This document shows, piece by piece, positions 23,997 to 31,831 of a stretch of DNA of 64,000 bases. Made by a program: the position numbers and the translations under genes. The stretch is from contig CAJTJT010000005.1 in the NCBI GenBank assembly GCA_910576915.1, forward strand, positions 72,420 through 136,419, given 5' to 3'. This DNA is from an uncultured Elusimicrobiales bacterium. Its GTDB lineage: Bacteria > Elusimicrobiota > Elusimicrobia > Elusimicrobiales > Elusimicrobiaceae. The notes under the pieces are model-generated. The model saw nothing but the letters and a program-made list of their open reading frames with translations, searched no databases and had not been told where the DNA came from. Each line of letters begins with the position of its first letter. Positions within the stretch are counted from its first letter, which is position 1.

Positions 23997-24821
23997 ATGA
24001 AAAAAGAAAAATTATATTTGGAAAACCTATTTGATTTTGATTGGAACGATAAAGTTAAAATCAAATTTAATCAAACAGAATCTAAAAAGAATAAAAATCC
24101 TTTAGAACTTTGGTGCGCAAACCCCGAAACAGTTAATACAGAGTGGTTATTTTGGGAAAAAGATAAAAATCATTTTAGAGTAGGGAACATTGCCCTGTGT
24201 TTGATAGATATGGGAAAAGACCGTTGGCTTTTGACCTCTGTCAAAAAAATCAACAAAGTATTACCAGATTTTGGGGGTGTGCACTATGAGGGAACTGAAC
24301 TTCCTGAATATCACCCCTTTTATGGAAGATTGGTACTTATTTTTCATAAAACAGGCCGCCAGGTCATCCGACGCGCCCATCCCTTAACCAAACAAATCGA
24401 GGTATTAGAATTACTACCCGACATATATACTGGAAACCAATTCCCCGGTTATGATAAAGTGCATTTATCTTGGTTTCAGTTAGAACATATTTTCAAATGC
24501 AAAAAACCAGACTGGATGAACGCCCTATCCAAACAAAAAGGCATTTATCTGATTACAGATAACCACAAGGGAAAATTATATGTAGGCTCTGCCTCCGGTG
24601 AAAATGAGGGCCTTTGGCAACGCTGGGAACAATATGTAAAAAATGGCCACGGAGGCAATCAAGAATTGAAAGCCTTGAAGTTTGACTATATTAAGCGATT
24701 TTTTACATATACAATCTTAGAAAATTACAACTTCAATGTAAGCCGGGAAATCATTATAGAGCGTGAACAATGGTGGAAAACTGTACTAGATTCCGTCAAA
24801 CATGGATATAATAAAAAATAA
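23997..24821 (+). CDS. GIY-YIG nuclease domain protein
   Basis: 274 aa. The C-terminal GIY-YIG domain is KQKGIYLITDNHKGKLYVGSASGENEGLWQRWEQYVKNGHGGNQELKAL, then ILENYNFNVSREIIIEREQWWKTVL with the conserved Glu (about 178-265). The N-terminal 170 residues form a separate domain (WLFWEKDKNHFRVGNIALCLIDMGKDRWLLTSVKKI) that could read DNA or a ligand. It is 31 bp after the PD-(D/E)XK gene. Two nucleases of different folds behind one coiled-coil protein look like an offence or defence module. Confidence 0.75.
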   Translation: MKKEKLYLENLFDFDWNDKVKIKFNQTESKKNKNPLELWCANPETVNTEWLFWEKDKNHFRVGNIALCLIDMGKDRWLLTSVKKINKVLPDFGGVHYEGTELPEYHPFYGRLVLIFHKTGRQVIRRAHPLTKQIEVLELLPDIYTGNQFPGYDKVHLSWFQLEHIFKCKKPDWMNALSKQKGIYLITDNHKGKLYVGSASGENEGLWQRWEQYVKNGHGGNQELKALKFDYIKRFFTYTILENYNFNVSREIIIEREQWWKTVLDSVKHGYNKK

Positions 24822-24883
24822 ATCGCTTATAGTAAGATGAAACCTCCTGGGGTTACACCCATGGTATTCTGTAAGGTATACAT

Positions 24884-24930
24884 AATCTCCGCATAAAGTC
24901 CGCATATTTTGCGGAGTTTATGCGGAGATT
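24884..24930. terminator. Long hairpin between convergent genes
   Basis: AATCTCCGCATAAA pairs with TTTATGCGGAGATT (14 bp) and, inside a G-G mismatch, TCCGCA pairs with TGCGGA. It separates the GIY-YIG gene from the WYL gene and probably ends transcription from both, though T runs are poor. Confidence 0.6.
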
Positions 24931-24944
24931 AATTGCATATAACT

Positions 24945-25868
24945 CTACAGCCTTTGGATAGCCTGCCCCAAAATATCTTTGATAAGAACCTTAAAATCTT
25001 TTGGTTCCACAAGCGTAATATGCTCTAGCCAACTGAGCACTGTTGGAATAATCTCGCGGTAATTGGATACACTCGTTTCCACCAAAATATCCCCGTTTTT
25101 CTGCTTTTTGAGTATCTTTTGCAACGGGAAATACGCTTTTTTCTCAAAATACGGAGCGAACTCCGCCGGAACTAAAAAAGTCACTTTTTTATCCCGTTTT
25201 TCCCCAAACCAGATATTTTGGCTCTCTTGCAGTATTTTTTGGATATTTTTAGTGGGTTTGAATGATTTATCCGTATTAATCGCGTCCAAAATACGGTCTA
25301 AACGGAATTTCCGCACCTGTTTATAAGCATTGATACCTAACAGATACCAAAACCCGTCATAATTCATTATTTTTAAAGGTTTTAAATCATAGGTCAGCTT
25401 ACGGGTGGGATCGGCCGCCAAAGACATTAAAACTTCCGTATGAGTACGGATGCCCTTTTCCAATACGCGTGTGATTTTGGTTTCCTCGTATTTATTGCCC
25501 GTTGGCATTTTGATATAGAACGGGGATTCTTCCGGCGCATTTAATACTTTTTGGCGGAGCGACGCCAACGTATCTTGGAAAGGTTTGCCTAGTGGGGAAA
25601 TCACATCCTGCATAACGAGTAAAAGGGACGCTTCGGTCTCTGTCAAATTCATTTTTTTAAGCGAAAACTCCTCTATAAACTTATATACCCCCGGGGCCGC
25701 TTTATAAATAGGAAATCCCCCATCGTCAATATCATTGATATCCCGCTGGATAGTGCGCTCAGTAACGGCCAGTTCCCGCGCTTCGCGCTGCACTTGGATT
25801 TCCCCCGAGTCCAAGATATTGAGCAGATACAACAAACGGTTTAATTTTTTAAGGTTTTTCGGTTGCAT
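24945..25868 (-). CDS. WYL-domain transcriptional regulator
   Basis: 307 aa. An N-terminal HTH (KLNRLLYLLNILDSGEIQVQREARELAVTERTIQRDINDID, about 8-50) is followed by a WYL ligand domain with LTYDLKPLKIMNYDGFWYLLGINAYKQVRKFRLDRI and a C-terminal extension (EIIPTVLSWLEHITLVEPKDF). WYL regulators such as BrxR/CapW often control phage-defence genes and sense nucleic acid or nucleotides. The start lies 2 nt after the stop of the upstream gene with no ribosome site, so translation is coupled. It probably regulates its own two-gene operon. Confidence 0.88.
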   Translation of the reverse strand: MQPKNLKKLNRLLYLLNILDSGEIQVQREARELAVTERTIQRDINDIDDGGFPIYKAAPGVYKFIEEFSLKKMNLTETEASLLLVMQDVISPLGKPFQDTLASLRQKVLNAPEESPFYIKMPTGNKYEETKITRVLEKGIRTHTEVLMSLAADPTRKLTYDLKPLKIMNYDGFWYLLGINAYKQVRKFRLDRILDAINTDKSFKPTKNIQKILQESQNIWFGEKRDKKVTFLVPAEFAPYFEKKAYFPLQKILKKQKNGDILVETSVSNYREIIPTVLSWLEHITLVEPKDFKVLIKDILGQAIQRL

Positions 25869-25870
25869 AA

Positions 25871-26500
25871 TTATTTTTGTATTTCTTCTAAACTTTGTAA
25901 ATGCATACGCAAGGCTTCCATAAAAGAATCTCTAAGTTTTAAAATATTTTCTGATTGTTTCCAAGTATTTCGGAAATCTTGATACATAGCTTGCCTATTT
26001 TTATTAGAATCATCATCTATTCTAAATATTTTTGCAGAGGTTAGTTGATCCGCACAAACAGAGCGTATCTGCATACATTGCTCATAAAGTGGGCGATCAA
26101 TGAAAGCCGCATTTTTGATAATTATCTTCGACGCATTTTCATATGCCTTTACGGCGTCTTCATATCTCCGAATAATCATTTTTCGCATTTCTTCCTTATC
26201 CTCTGGCAAATAATCTCCCGGAGGAAATAGGAAATAAGAAGTTTCTGTCATATTAACCAACGCACTTGCAAGTTCCCTATAAATGGAGAAAGCCAAATCA
26301 AATCTTTGGTTCCCAATATATACTTTCTTACCAAGTTCAGCTTTATATTTTTCCAACTCTTCTGACAGTCGGTGAGCATATTGTTTAGACAGTTTATCAG
26401 CAAGAATCCCGCTATACCACTTGACTAGAAACCCAACTATTGTTCCACCACCACCTAGACTAACTATAACAGCAGCCGCTGTATTCCAAATTAAATTCAT
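25871..26500 (-). CDS. Membrane-anchored coiled-coil protein
   Basis: 209 aa from the ATG at 26500, chosen for GGAGGGG 6 nt upstream. One N-terminal membrane helix (LIWNTAAAVIVSLGGGGTIVGFLVKW) is followed by a cytoplasmic helical body: KLSKQYAHRLSEELEKYKAELGKKVYIGNQRFDLAFSIYRELASALVNM and further amphipathic helices. The pattern is shared by uncharacterised bacterial proteins found near defence and regulator genes. Co-transcribed with the WYL regulator. Function unknown. Confidence 0.6.
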   Translation of the reverse strand: MNLIWNTAAAVIVSLGGGGTIVGFLVKWYSGILADKLSKQYAHRLSEELEKYKAELGKKVYIGNQRFDLAFSIYRELASALVNMTETSYFLFPPGDYLPEDKEEMRKMIIRRYEDAVKAYENASKIIIKNAAFIDRPLYEQCMQIRSVCADQLTSAKIFRIDDDSNKNRQAMYQDFRNTWKQSENILKLRDSFMEALRMHLQSLEEIQK

Positions 26501-26633
26501 TTTTTCCCCTCCCAATCATTAGTACTCACTGTATAATATAAAATTTAGTTTATAAACTTGTCTCTAATAAAATAATCATATCCAAATTATAAAGCACTCT
26601 CTTGCCAGATATTGTCCGAATTTCTTTTTATTC

Positions 26634-26658
26634 AACTGTTCGGGATTTCCGAACAGTT
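26634..26658. promoter_or_regulatory. 10-bp inverted repeat upstream of the WYL operon
   Basis: AACTGTTCGG-GATTT-CCGAACAGTT, perfect arms, about 135 bp upstream of the start at 26500. Candidate operator of the WYL regulator. Confidence 0.45.
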
Positions 26659-26947
26659 TACTTATGATACAGTCCATCGGCTTAAACAATATTTGCCGAG
26701 GATTTATTAGACTACAAATGCTATTCCAAAAAAATAATTTTCCTTTTCTGATTTCCTTGTTAACTCCCTGTTTTAAAGTTTAGGGAATTAGCGGTAAAGT
26801 ATATTAATTAGCCAATACAAATACAACATCATTAATTAGAAAAATCCATAAATATATCAAAAACATTACTTTTTACCCTGTTTCTTACCTGATAAACAGG
26901 GAATTACAAACACTGGTCTTACAGCAGCCACTAGTCCCGACTCCAAG

Positions 26948-26965
26948 CCCGACCATTTAAAACAA
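26948..26965 (+). repeat. Candidate right attachment repeat (attR)
   Basis: An exact 18-nt copy of 6821-6838 (CCCGACCATTTAAAACAA). The bases just before it, AGTCCCGACTCCAAG, resemble a degraded tRNA 3' end. A terminator follows directly, as after a tRNA gene. Confidence 0.5.
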
Positions 26966-26989
26966 AAAACCGCTTTATGCGGTTTTTTT
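26964..26989. terminator. Terminator next to attR
   Basis: AAAAAACCGC-TTTAT-GCGGTTTTTT, symmetric A and T tracts. Confidence 0.8.
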
Positions 26990-27220
26990 GTTTTATATGC
27001 TTGCTGGGCGAGAGCAGGCAAACTGACCCTGCGGGCCACCAACATGCGCCGGGATGAGAAGTCCGGAGCGATGTTTTTGTTTGCGCGCGAATAATAGTTT
27101 CTACGCACAAGGCAAAACCGCGAGGGCCGGCCCGAAGGCAATTTTCGTCAGAAAATTGACCGCAGTGGAATTCCGCCTCCGCGGACTGGCCGCAACAAAA
27201 AGCACACTAATAATTAACGC

Positions 27221-27248
27221 AAAAAAGGCCCGTTTCCGGGCCTTTTTT
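27221..27248 (-). terminator. Terminator of the DUF4823 lipoprotein gene
   Basis: AAAAAAGGCCCG-TTTC-CGGGCCTTTTTT, active in either direction, 20 bp after the lipoprotein stop. Confidence 0.85.
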
Positions 27249-27267
27249 AATAAATCAACAAATAAAA

Positions 27268-27795
27268 CTATCGGTACAGCTGTTTAATGTACGGATTGAC
27301 GACTTTTTTCAACAAATTGGCCGGAGCCGCATTTACAAAACTAAACCAGCGGTTTGTAGCGTACAGGGAAGTTCTGTCCAACACCTTACCCGGCACAACC
27401 GAATACACCTGTACGTTCACCCGGATTTTATCCCGCATGCCGGACCAAGGCGTATTGCGGTCTTCCCAATGCGTAATAACCGGGTAGACCAGCACCTGCG
27501 CCCCGATATTACCCGCATACGCCAACGAGTCATCCAAAGACTGTACTTGATTTGCCAGCACTACGTTCCCGGCTTCAAACGATAGCGCTTCAAAAAACGC
27601 TTGCTGCACCTGCTGGCCGGAATAATCGTATTTAATATTTTGATAGACGCCGTCCTTCGGCAGCGCTACCAGCACTTTTTGCTCCCCGGAAAGAACAGGG
27701 GCTGCCGACTGAACGGTTCCCATCCGGTCGATATCGGCGGTAGCACACCCCGCCAGTACAAATAATGCGCCCAGCCATAAAATTGTTTTTTTCAT
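27268..27795 (-). CDS. DUF4823-type lipoprotein
   Basis: 175 aa. Lipobox signal: TILWLGALFVLAGCA, Cys lipidated. The mature part has VLVALPKDGVYQNIKYDYSGQQVQQAFFEAL and YAGNIGAQVLVYPVITHWEDRNTPWSGMRDKIRVNVQVYSVVPGKVLDRTSLYATNRWFSF, which matches my memory of DUF4823 lipoproteins of the envelope; function unknown. GGAGCG 6 nt before the ATG. Core-type GC. Confidence 0.7.
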   Translation of the reverse strand: MKKTILWLGALFVLAGCATADIDRMGTVQSAAPVLSGEQKVLVALPKDGVYQNIKYDYSGQQVQQAFFEALSFEAGNVVLANQVQSLDDSLAYAGNIGAQVLVYPVITHWEDRNTPWSGMRDKIRVNVQVYSVVPGKVLDRTSLYATNRWFSFVNAAPANLLKKVVNPYIKQLYR

Positions 27796-27876
27796 AATTT
27801 ACGCTCCTTTTTTATATAGTAGCATATTGGCATAAAACACGCCGCGGCACAGCGTATCGTTTCTGGCATAAAAAAT

Positions 27877-27902
27877 CCGGCCGGGAAATGGCTCCCGGCC
27901 GG
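27877..27902 (-). terminator. Terminator of the hydrolase gene
   Basis: CCGGCCGGG...CCCGGCCGG, followed on the minus strand by a T run. Confidence 0.85.
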
Positions 27903-27918
27903 AACAGTTAAAGTTCCC

Positions 27919-28964
27919 TTATTTTAAATACTCATTAAAAAAGGAAACAATTTTATCAAACGGGATTTTCTCCGGGTTGTCGTATAAATCCACGTGGTTG
28001 GCGCCCGGGATAAGCAGCAGTTCTTTATTTTCGCCTTTTAATTTTTTGAAAGCGTCTTCGCTAAAGTAACGGCTGTGGGCTTTCTCGCCGTGGATTACCA
28101 GCACCGCATTTTTAATTTCCCCGCTGTAGGCCAAAATGGGCATCGTCATAAACGAAAGGGAAGACGTTTTATTCCAGCGCCCGTTGGAGTTAATGGCACG
28201 CGGGTGGAATCCGCGCGGCGTTTTATAATAGGCGAAATAATCCTGAATAAACTGCGGTTCTTCACCCGTCAATTTATCGGGTAAACCGTCCCCCGGCGCA
28301 TATACGCCGGTTTTGGCGTCCCGGGTGCGCTGGGCGTTTAATTCCTCGCGCAGGGCGTAACGTTGTTCGGGCGTCATCGCGTCAAAATAGCCGTTGGCGT
28401 TCACGCGGCTCATGTCGTACATCGTGGCCGTAACCGTCGCCTTGATACGCGTATCCATCGCGGCGGCGTTTAACCCCATCCCGCCGAAGCCGCAAATGCC
28501 CACAATACCGATTTTTTCCGGATTCACCCCGGGGTATACGCTTAAAAAATCAACAGCCGCGCTGAAATCTTCCGTATTGATGTCGGGCGACGCCACATGG
28601 CGGGGTTCCCCGCCGCTTTCCCCGGTAAAAGACGGGTCAAACGCCAGGGCGATAAACCCGCGTTCGGCCAGCGTCTGCGCGTAAAAGCCGGACGCCTGCT
28701 CCTTTACCGCGCCGAACGGCCCGCTGACGGCAATCGCCGGCAACGCTTCCGCGCTCTTATTTTTAGGCAAATATAAATCGCCCGCCAGCGTAATACCGTA
28801 ACGGTTTTTAAACGTTACTTTTTTTACGTCAACAGACGCACTTTTTGTAAAAACTTTATCCCATTTTCGGTTGTTTGCATCGGTTGCTTCTCCTGTAATA
28901 AATTTGTTTTTGCACATCCCGCCAGCAAGACGAGAGCCGGCACAATTACCCATTTTAATTTCAT
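27919..28964 (-). pseudogene. Alpha/beta hydrolase lipoprotein with a frameshift in an A tract
   Basis: The hydrolase body is intact: VKKVTFKNRYGITLAGDLYLPKN, FDPSFTGESGG, and the nucleophile elbow IGIVGICGFGGMG (GxCxG, so Cys rather than Ser), ending GANHVDLYD with the catalytic His. It resembles YcjY/DUF1100-like hydrolases. The real start, ATG 28964 with AGGAGG, encodes a lipoprotein signal (MKLKWVIVPALVLLAGCAKT) in a different frame. One extra A in the run of five at 28907-28911 would join the two as LAGCAKNKFITGEA. Without it the hydrolase can only start at an unsupported internal ATG. Possible phase variation, decay or sequencing error. Confidence 0.75.
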
Positions 28965-29003
28965 AGGCACCTCCTTTTAGTATTGTAACAATCCCGCTTA
29001 ATT

Positions 29004-29069
29004 ATATCTAATACTTTGCAATTATAGTTAGATATTGATAAAAGCTATTTCTATTGCTACAATAAATTT
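29004..29069 (+). promoter_or_regulatory. lysR promoter and LysR-type binding site
   Basis: -35 TTGATA (29035-29040), 17-nt spacer, -10 TACAAT (29058-29063), then 6 nt to the ATG: a leaderless promoter. The inverted repeat ATATCTAA (29004-29011) / TTAGATAT (29028-29035) lies in the gap between lysR and the divergent hydrolase and is the likely LysR site. Confidence 0.68.
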
Positions 29070-29945
29070 ATGGAACTGCGCCTGCTAAAATACTTTGTAC
29101 ACGCCGCCCGGGAGGGTAACATTACGCGCGCCGCCGCACGGCTGCACGTGACGCAGCCCACCATGTCCAAACAGCTCAAAGATTTGGAACGCGAACTGGG
29201 GCAAAAACTCTTTATCCGCAGTAATTATAATATTAAGCTGACCGAAGCGGGAGAACTGCTGCGCAAACGCGCGGAAGACATTTTGGAACTGGCGCAAAAA
29301 ACGAAAGAAGAATTACGCTCCGCAGACGAAGCCGAACACGGGGATATTTACGTGGGCTGTGCGGAATCGGACGCGATGAAACACTTTGCCAAAGCCGTCC
29401 GCGCCCTGCAGAAAAAGCATCCCCGCATCGCGTGCCACTTACACAGCGGCAACGAACAAGACACCGCAGAACGGATTGATAAAGGACTGTTGGACTTTGC
29501 CGTTATCACCAGCAGCGTAAACACGGCTAAGTACGATTTTTTAGAACTTCCCTTCCGGGATAAATGGGGCCTTGTGCTGCGCAAAGACCATCCCTTTACC
29601 AAAAAGAAAACCGTCCGCTTGAACGATTTATTCGGCCTGCCGCTTATCTGCTCCCGGCAATGGCTGGAGCAGGACAGCGCACGCTGGCTGGGAGAGGATG
29701 CAAAAAAACTGACCGTCACAGCCACTTATAATTTAGCTTATAACGCCGCCATTTTGGCAAGAGAAAACATCGGCTGCGCGCTGACATACGATAAACTGGT
29801 AAACACGGGGCCGGACAGCCCCCTGTGCTTCCGCCCGCTGGCCGGAGTGCCCTCCCCCAATATGTTTGTAGTGTGGCGCAAAAACCAACTATTTTCACGC
29901 CCGGCCAGGCTGCTGCTCGACGAATTAAAAAATAACTTTGCCTAG
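29070..29945 (+). CDS. LysR-family transcriptional regulator
   Basis: 291 aa, standard length. The N-terminal winged helix MELRLLKYFVHAAREGNITRAAARLHVTQPTMSKQLKDLERELGQKLFIR (1-50) is typical of LysR. The C-terminal part is a periplasmic-binding-protein-like effector domain (GDIYVGCAESDAM, FAVITSSV, WGLVLRKDHPF). It is divergent from the hydrolase gene, which is its probable target. Leaderless start: TACAAT ends 6 nt before the ATG. The 3' end overlaps the convergent HxlR gene by 4 bp. Confidence 0.92.
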   Translation: MELRLLKYFVHAAREGNITRAAARLHVTQPTMSKQLKDLERELGQKLFIRSNYNIKLTEAGELLRKRAEDILELAQKTKEELRSADEAEHGDIYVGCAESDAMKHFAKAVRALQKKHPRIACHLHSGNEQDTAERIDKGLLDFAVITSSVNTAKYDFLELPFRDKWGLVLRKDHPFTKKKTVRLNDLFGLPLICSRQWLEQDSARWLGEDAKKLTVTATYNLAYNAAILARENIGCALTYDKLVNTGPDSPLCFRPLAGVPSPNMFVVWRKNQLFSRPARLLLDELKNNFA

Positions 29946-30262
29946 CGGCTTTGGCGGTAAGATTCCCCCCATGCGGCAATCGTATCCAGCACGGGGCGCA
30001 ACGAGTCCCCAGTTGGGGAAAGCGTGTACTCCACCCGCGGCGGAACTTCGGCGTATACTTTACGCAACAGAAGGCCGTTTTCTTCCAGGTCGCGCAAGTT
30101 ATCCGTCAGCACTTTTTGGGAACATCCCACACTGCGGCGCAGCTGGCCGAAACGCTTGGTGCCGGTCAGCAAATCGCGGATAATTAAAATCTTCCATTTA
30201 TTACCCACCAACTGCAAAAACAACCCCACCGGGCACGGATGAAAATCTTTTTTATTCAACAT
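29942..30262 (-). CDS. HxlR-family transcriptional regulator
   Basis: 106 aa. Classic HxlR: CPVGLFLQLVGNKWKILIIRDLLTGTKRFGQLRRSVGCSQKVLTDNLRDLEENGLLLRKVYAEVPPRVEYTLSPTG, a winged helix with the conserved N-terminal Cys (residue 10) often used to sense thiol-reactive compounds. AAGGCGG precedes the ATG. It is divergent from the cupin gene at 30381, its probable target. Confidence 0.92.
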   Translation of the reverse strand: MLNKKDFHPCPVGLFLQLVGNKWKILIIRDLLTGTKRFGQLRRSVGCSQKVLTDNLRDLEENGLLLRKVYAEVPPRVEYTLSPTGDSLRPVLDTIAAWGESYRQSR

Positions 30263-30380
30263 AATTACCGCCTTATTAGTTACTTTTTTAATACTAGATT
30301 ATAAAATAGTGCCTACTTTACAAAATAAACCTAAACCGATAAGATAAGTATATCAAATTTATTTTAAACAGGAGAACAGC

Positions 30381-30821
30381 ATGAAAAACTTAACCGTAAA
30401 AAATTACGAAAAAGAACAGGGGCAGAAAATTGCCGCCAACGGGGCGGAATTTATTTTAAAAGAAATTATCCCGGCTTCGGACGTTACCAAATGCCACGCC
30501 AACTTTGTGGAAGTGGAACCCGGCCACTTTGCCTACAGCTACCACTGGCACGAAGTGAACGAAGAAGTATTCTATATTATTAAAGGTACGGCGGCCGTAC
30601 GCACCAAAGACGGCGAAATCACCCTGCACGCGGGCGACGCGGTCACTTTCCCGGCCGGGCCGGAAGGCGCGCACGTCATCCGCAACGCGTCGGAAACCGA
30701 AAAACTGGTGTATTTGGACTTCGGCACCGAAAGCCCGGTGGAAATCGCGCACATGCCGGACATAAAAAAAATGCTCGTGCTGGCCCCTCACGCCAAAGGA
30801 ATGGCGGACGACGTAATTTAA
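30381..30821 (+). CDS. Cupin-domain protein
   Basis: 146 aa. Single beta-barrel cupin: YSYHWHEVNEEVFYIIKGTAAVRTKDGEITLHAGDAVTFPAGPEGAHVIRNASET holds the two cupin motifs with His-x-His, Glu and a second His as likely metal ligands (about 56-102). Cupins of this small kind are diverse, so no substrate is given. AGGAGA 7 nt before the ATG. Probably controlled by the divergent HxlR regulator. Confidence 0.85.
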   Translation: MKNLTVKNYEKEQGQKIAANGAEFILKEIIPASDVTKCHANFVEVEPGHFAYSYHWHEVNEEVFYIIKGTAAVRTKDGEITLHAGDAVTFPAGPEGAHVIRNASETEKLVYLDFGTESPVEIAHMPDIKKMLVLAPHAKGMADDVI

Positions 30822-30838
30822 CAAACACCCAAAATACC

Positions 30839-30866
30839 GCAACTCCCCCGCTACCGGGGGAGTTTT
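30839..30866 (+). terminator. Terminator of the cupin gene
   Basis: AACTCCCCCG-CTA-CCGGGGGAGTT followed by six T. Confidence 0.88.
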
Positions 30867-30932
30867 TTATTGTTCCGCTCCGAAACCCGCACATTTAATC
30901 AAATTACACAAAAACTTTTGCTAGAATGAGTT

Positions 30933-31829
30933 ATGCGCATCAAAATAAAAAATCCCCATGCGGCTGCCCATAACCAAACTTTATTTATTACGGGCGTATT
31001 CTCCCTGCTGATTTTGGCGGCGGCAGTTGCCCTATCATACCTTTCCGGCGGCCCCTTCGCCGCGTGGAACAACCTCGGCGACACCATAAATAATATGTGC
31101 GAGGATGAATTCCTCTGCCGCTTGGGTTTTGCGTTTTTATTTAAACTTTGCCCGTTTTTGATTCCCGGCATTTTTGTGCTTACCCTATGGGAGAAACGGA
31201 CAAAATTCCGTTCGCCTCTCCCCGGCACCTATTTTACGCACGTTACCTTTGGCAAAGACGGCGTACTCCTGGAAAAGCCCAATCCGGCGCAAAACGTATT
31301 TTTCCCGTATGGGGAAACGGCGCTTGATTTATCCGTTACCGTGCATCAAATTTCCACCAAAAACGGCGGCCGCGTAACGGCCGTATCCAACGTAAAATTT
31401 ACGTTTACGCAAACGGGCGGCGACTGCAAAACCATAGAACTTTTTCCGCCGAGCAAAGTGCTGCCATTCCTATGCAAAATACTGGATAAGCGCACTCGGT
31501 ATGCCCGGTTTTATTATAAGATCACCCCCTTGCGCCTGTCTTATCAGGAGGCCGCCGACGCCCTGCGCCAAAAACTGGATAAATACTGCCAAACGGGTTT
31601 TATGTCCGAGTTTGACTCGCCGCTTGCCCGTATCATTTTGCTTGTTGCGGGGCTCGGGTTTACGGCCATCGGAACCGGCCTATCTGTTTTTCTTTTCCTA
31701 AATAGTCAAACCGCCAAAGATTTTTTCCTATTTATTCCCCTGGGGTTGTTCCTAATCCCCATCGGCCTCTATTTTACGGCAGGAGCCGTTAAAGACATGT
31801 ACCGGGAGCGCAAATCCCGCCGGAGATAA
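30933..31829 (+). CDS. Membrane protein of unknown function, tandem copy 1
   Basis: 298 aa with four predicted membrane helices: two near the N-terminus (TLFITGVFSLLILAAAVALSYL; LCPFLIPGIFVLTLW) and two near the C-terminus. Between them is a soluble domain with FRSPLPGTYFTHVTFGKDGVLLEKPNPAQNVFFPYGETAL. It is not recognised. It shares the motif LPGTYFT-T--DGVLLEKPNPAQNVFFPY and LPFLCKILDKRT with the next gene, so the pair is a tandem duplication. TAGAAT (30922-30927) ends 5 nt before the ATG with no Shine-Dalgarno: probably leaderless. Confidence 0.6.
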   Translation: MRIKIKNPHAAAHNQTLFITGVFSLLILAAAVALSYLSGGPFAAWNNLGDTINNMCEDEFLCRLGFAFLFKLCPFLIPGIFVLTLWEKRTKFRSPLPGTYFTHVTFGKDGVLLEKPNPAQNVFFPYGETALDLSVTVHQISTKNGGRVTAVSNVKFTFTQTGGDCKTIELFPPSKVLPFLCKILDKRTRYARFYYKITPLRLSYQEAADALRQKLDKYCQTGFMSEFDSPLARIILLVAGLGFTAIGTGLSVFLFLNSQTAKDFFLFIPLGLFLIPIGLYFTAGAVKDMYRERKSRRR

Positions 31830-31831
31830 TT

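Larger units (their letters stand above)
26501..27267. other. 767-bp gene-free region at the island's right edge
   Basis: The AT-rich left part holds the promoter of the WYL operon and the inverted repeat at 26634. The base composition turns GC-rich after about 26930, where the candidate attR, a terminator and host-type sequence begin. The open frame at 26866-27141 on the minus strand has no ribosome site and no protein-like pattern. Confidence 0.5.

Noticed and set aside
26866..27141. 91-codon minus-strand frame at the island edge
   Set aside because: It crosses the terminator and the attR repeat, and no start signal is present.
29938..30262. Three overlapping plus-strand frames antisense to hxlR
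   Set aside because: All are shadows of a well-supported HxlR gene.
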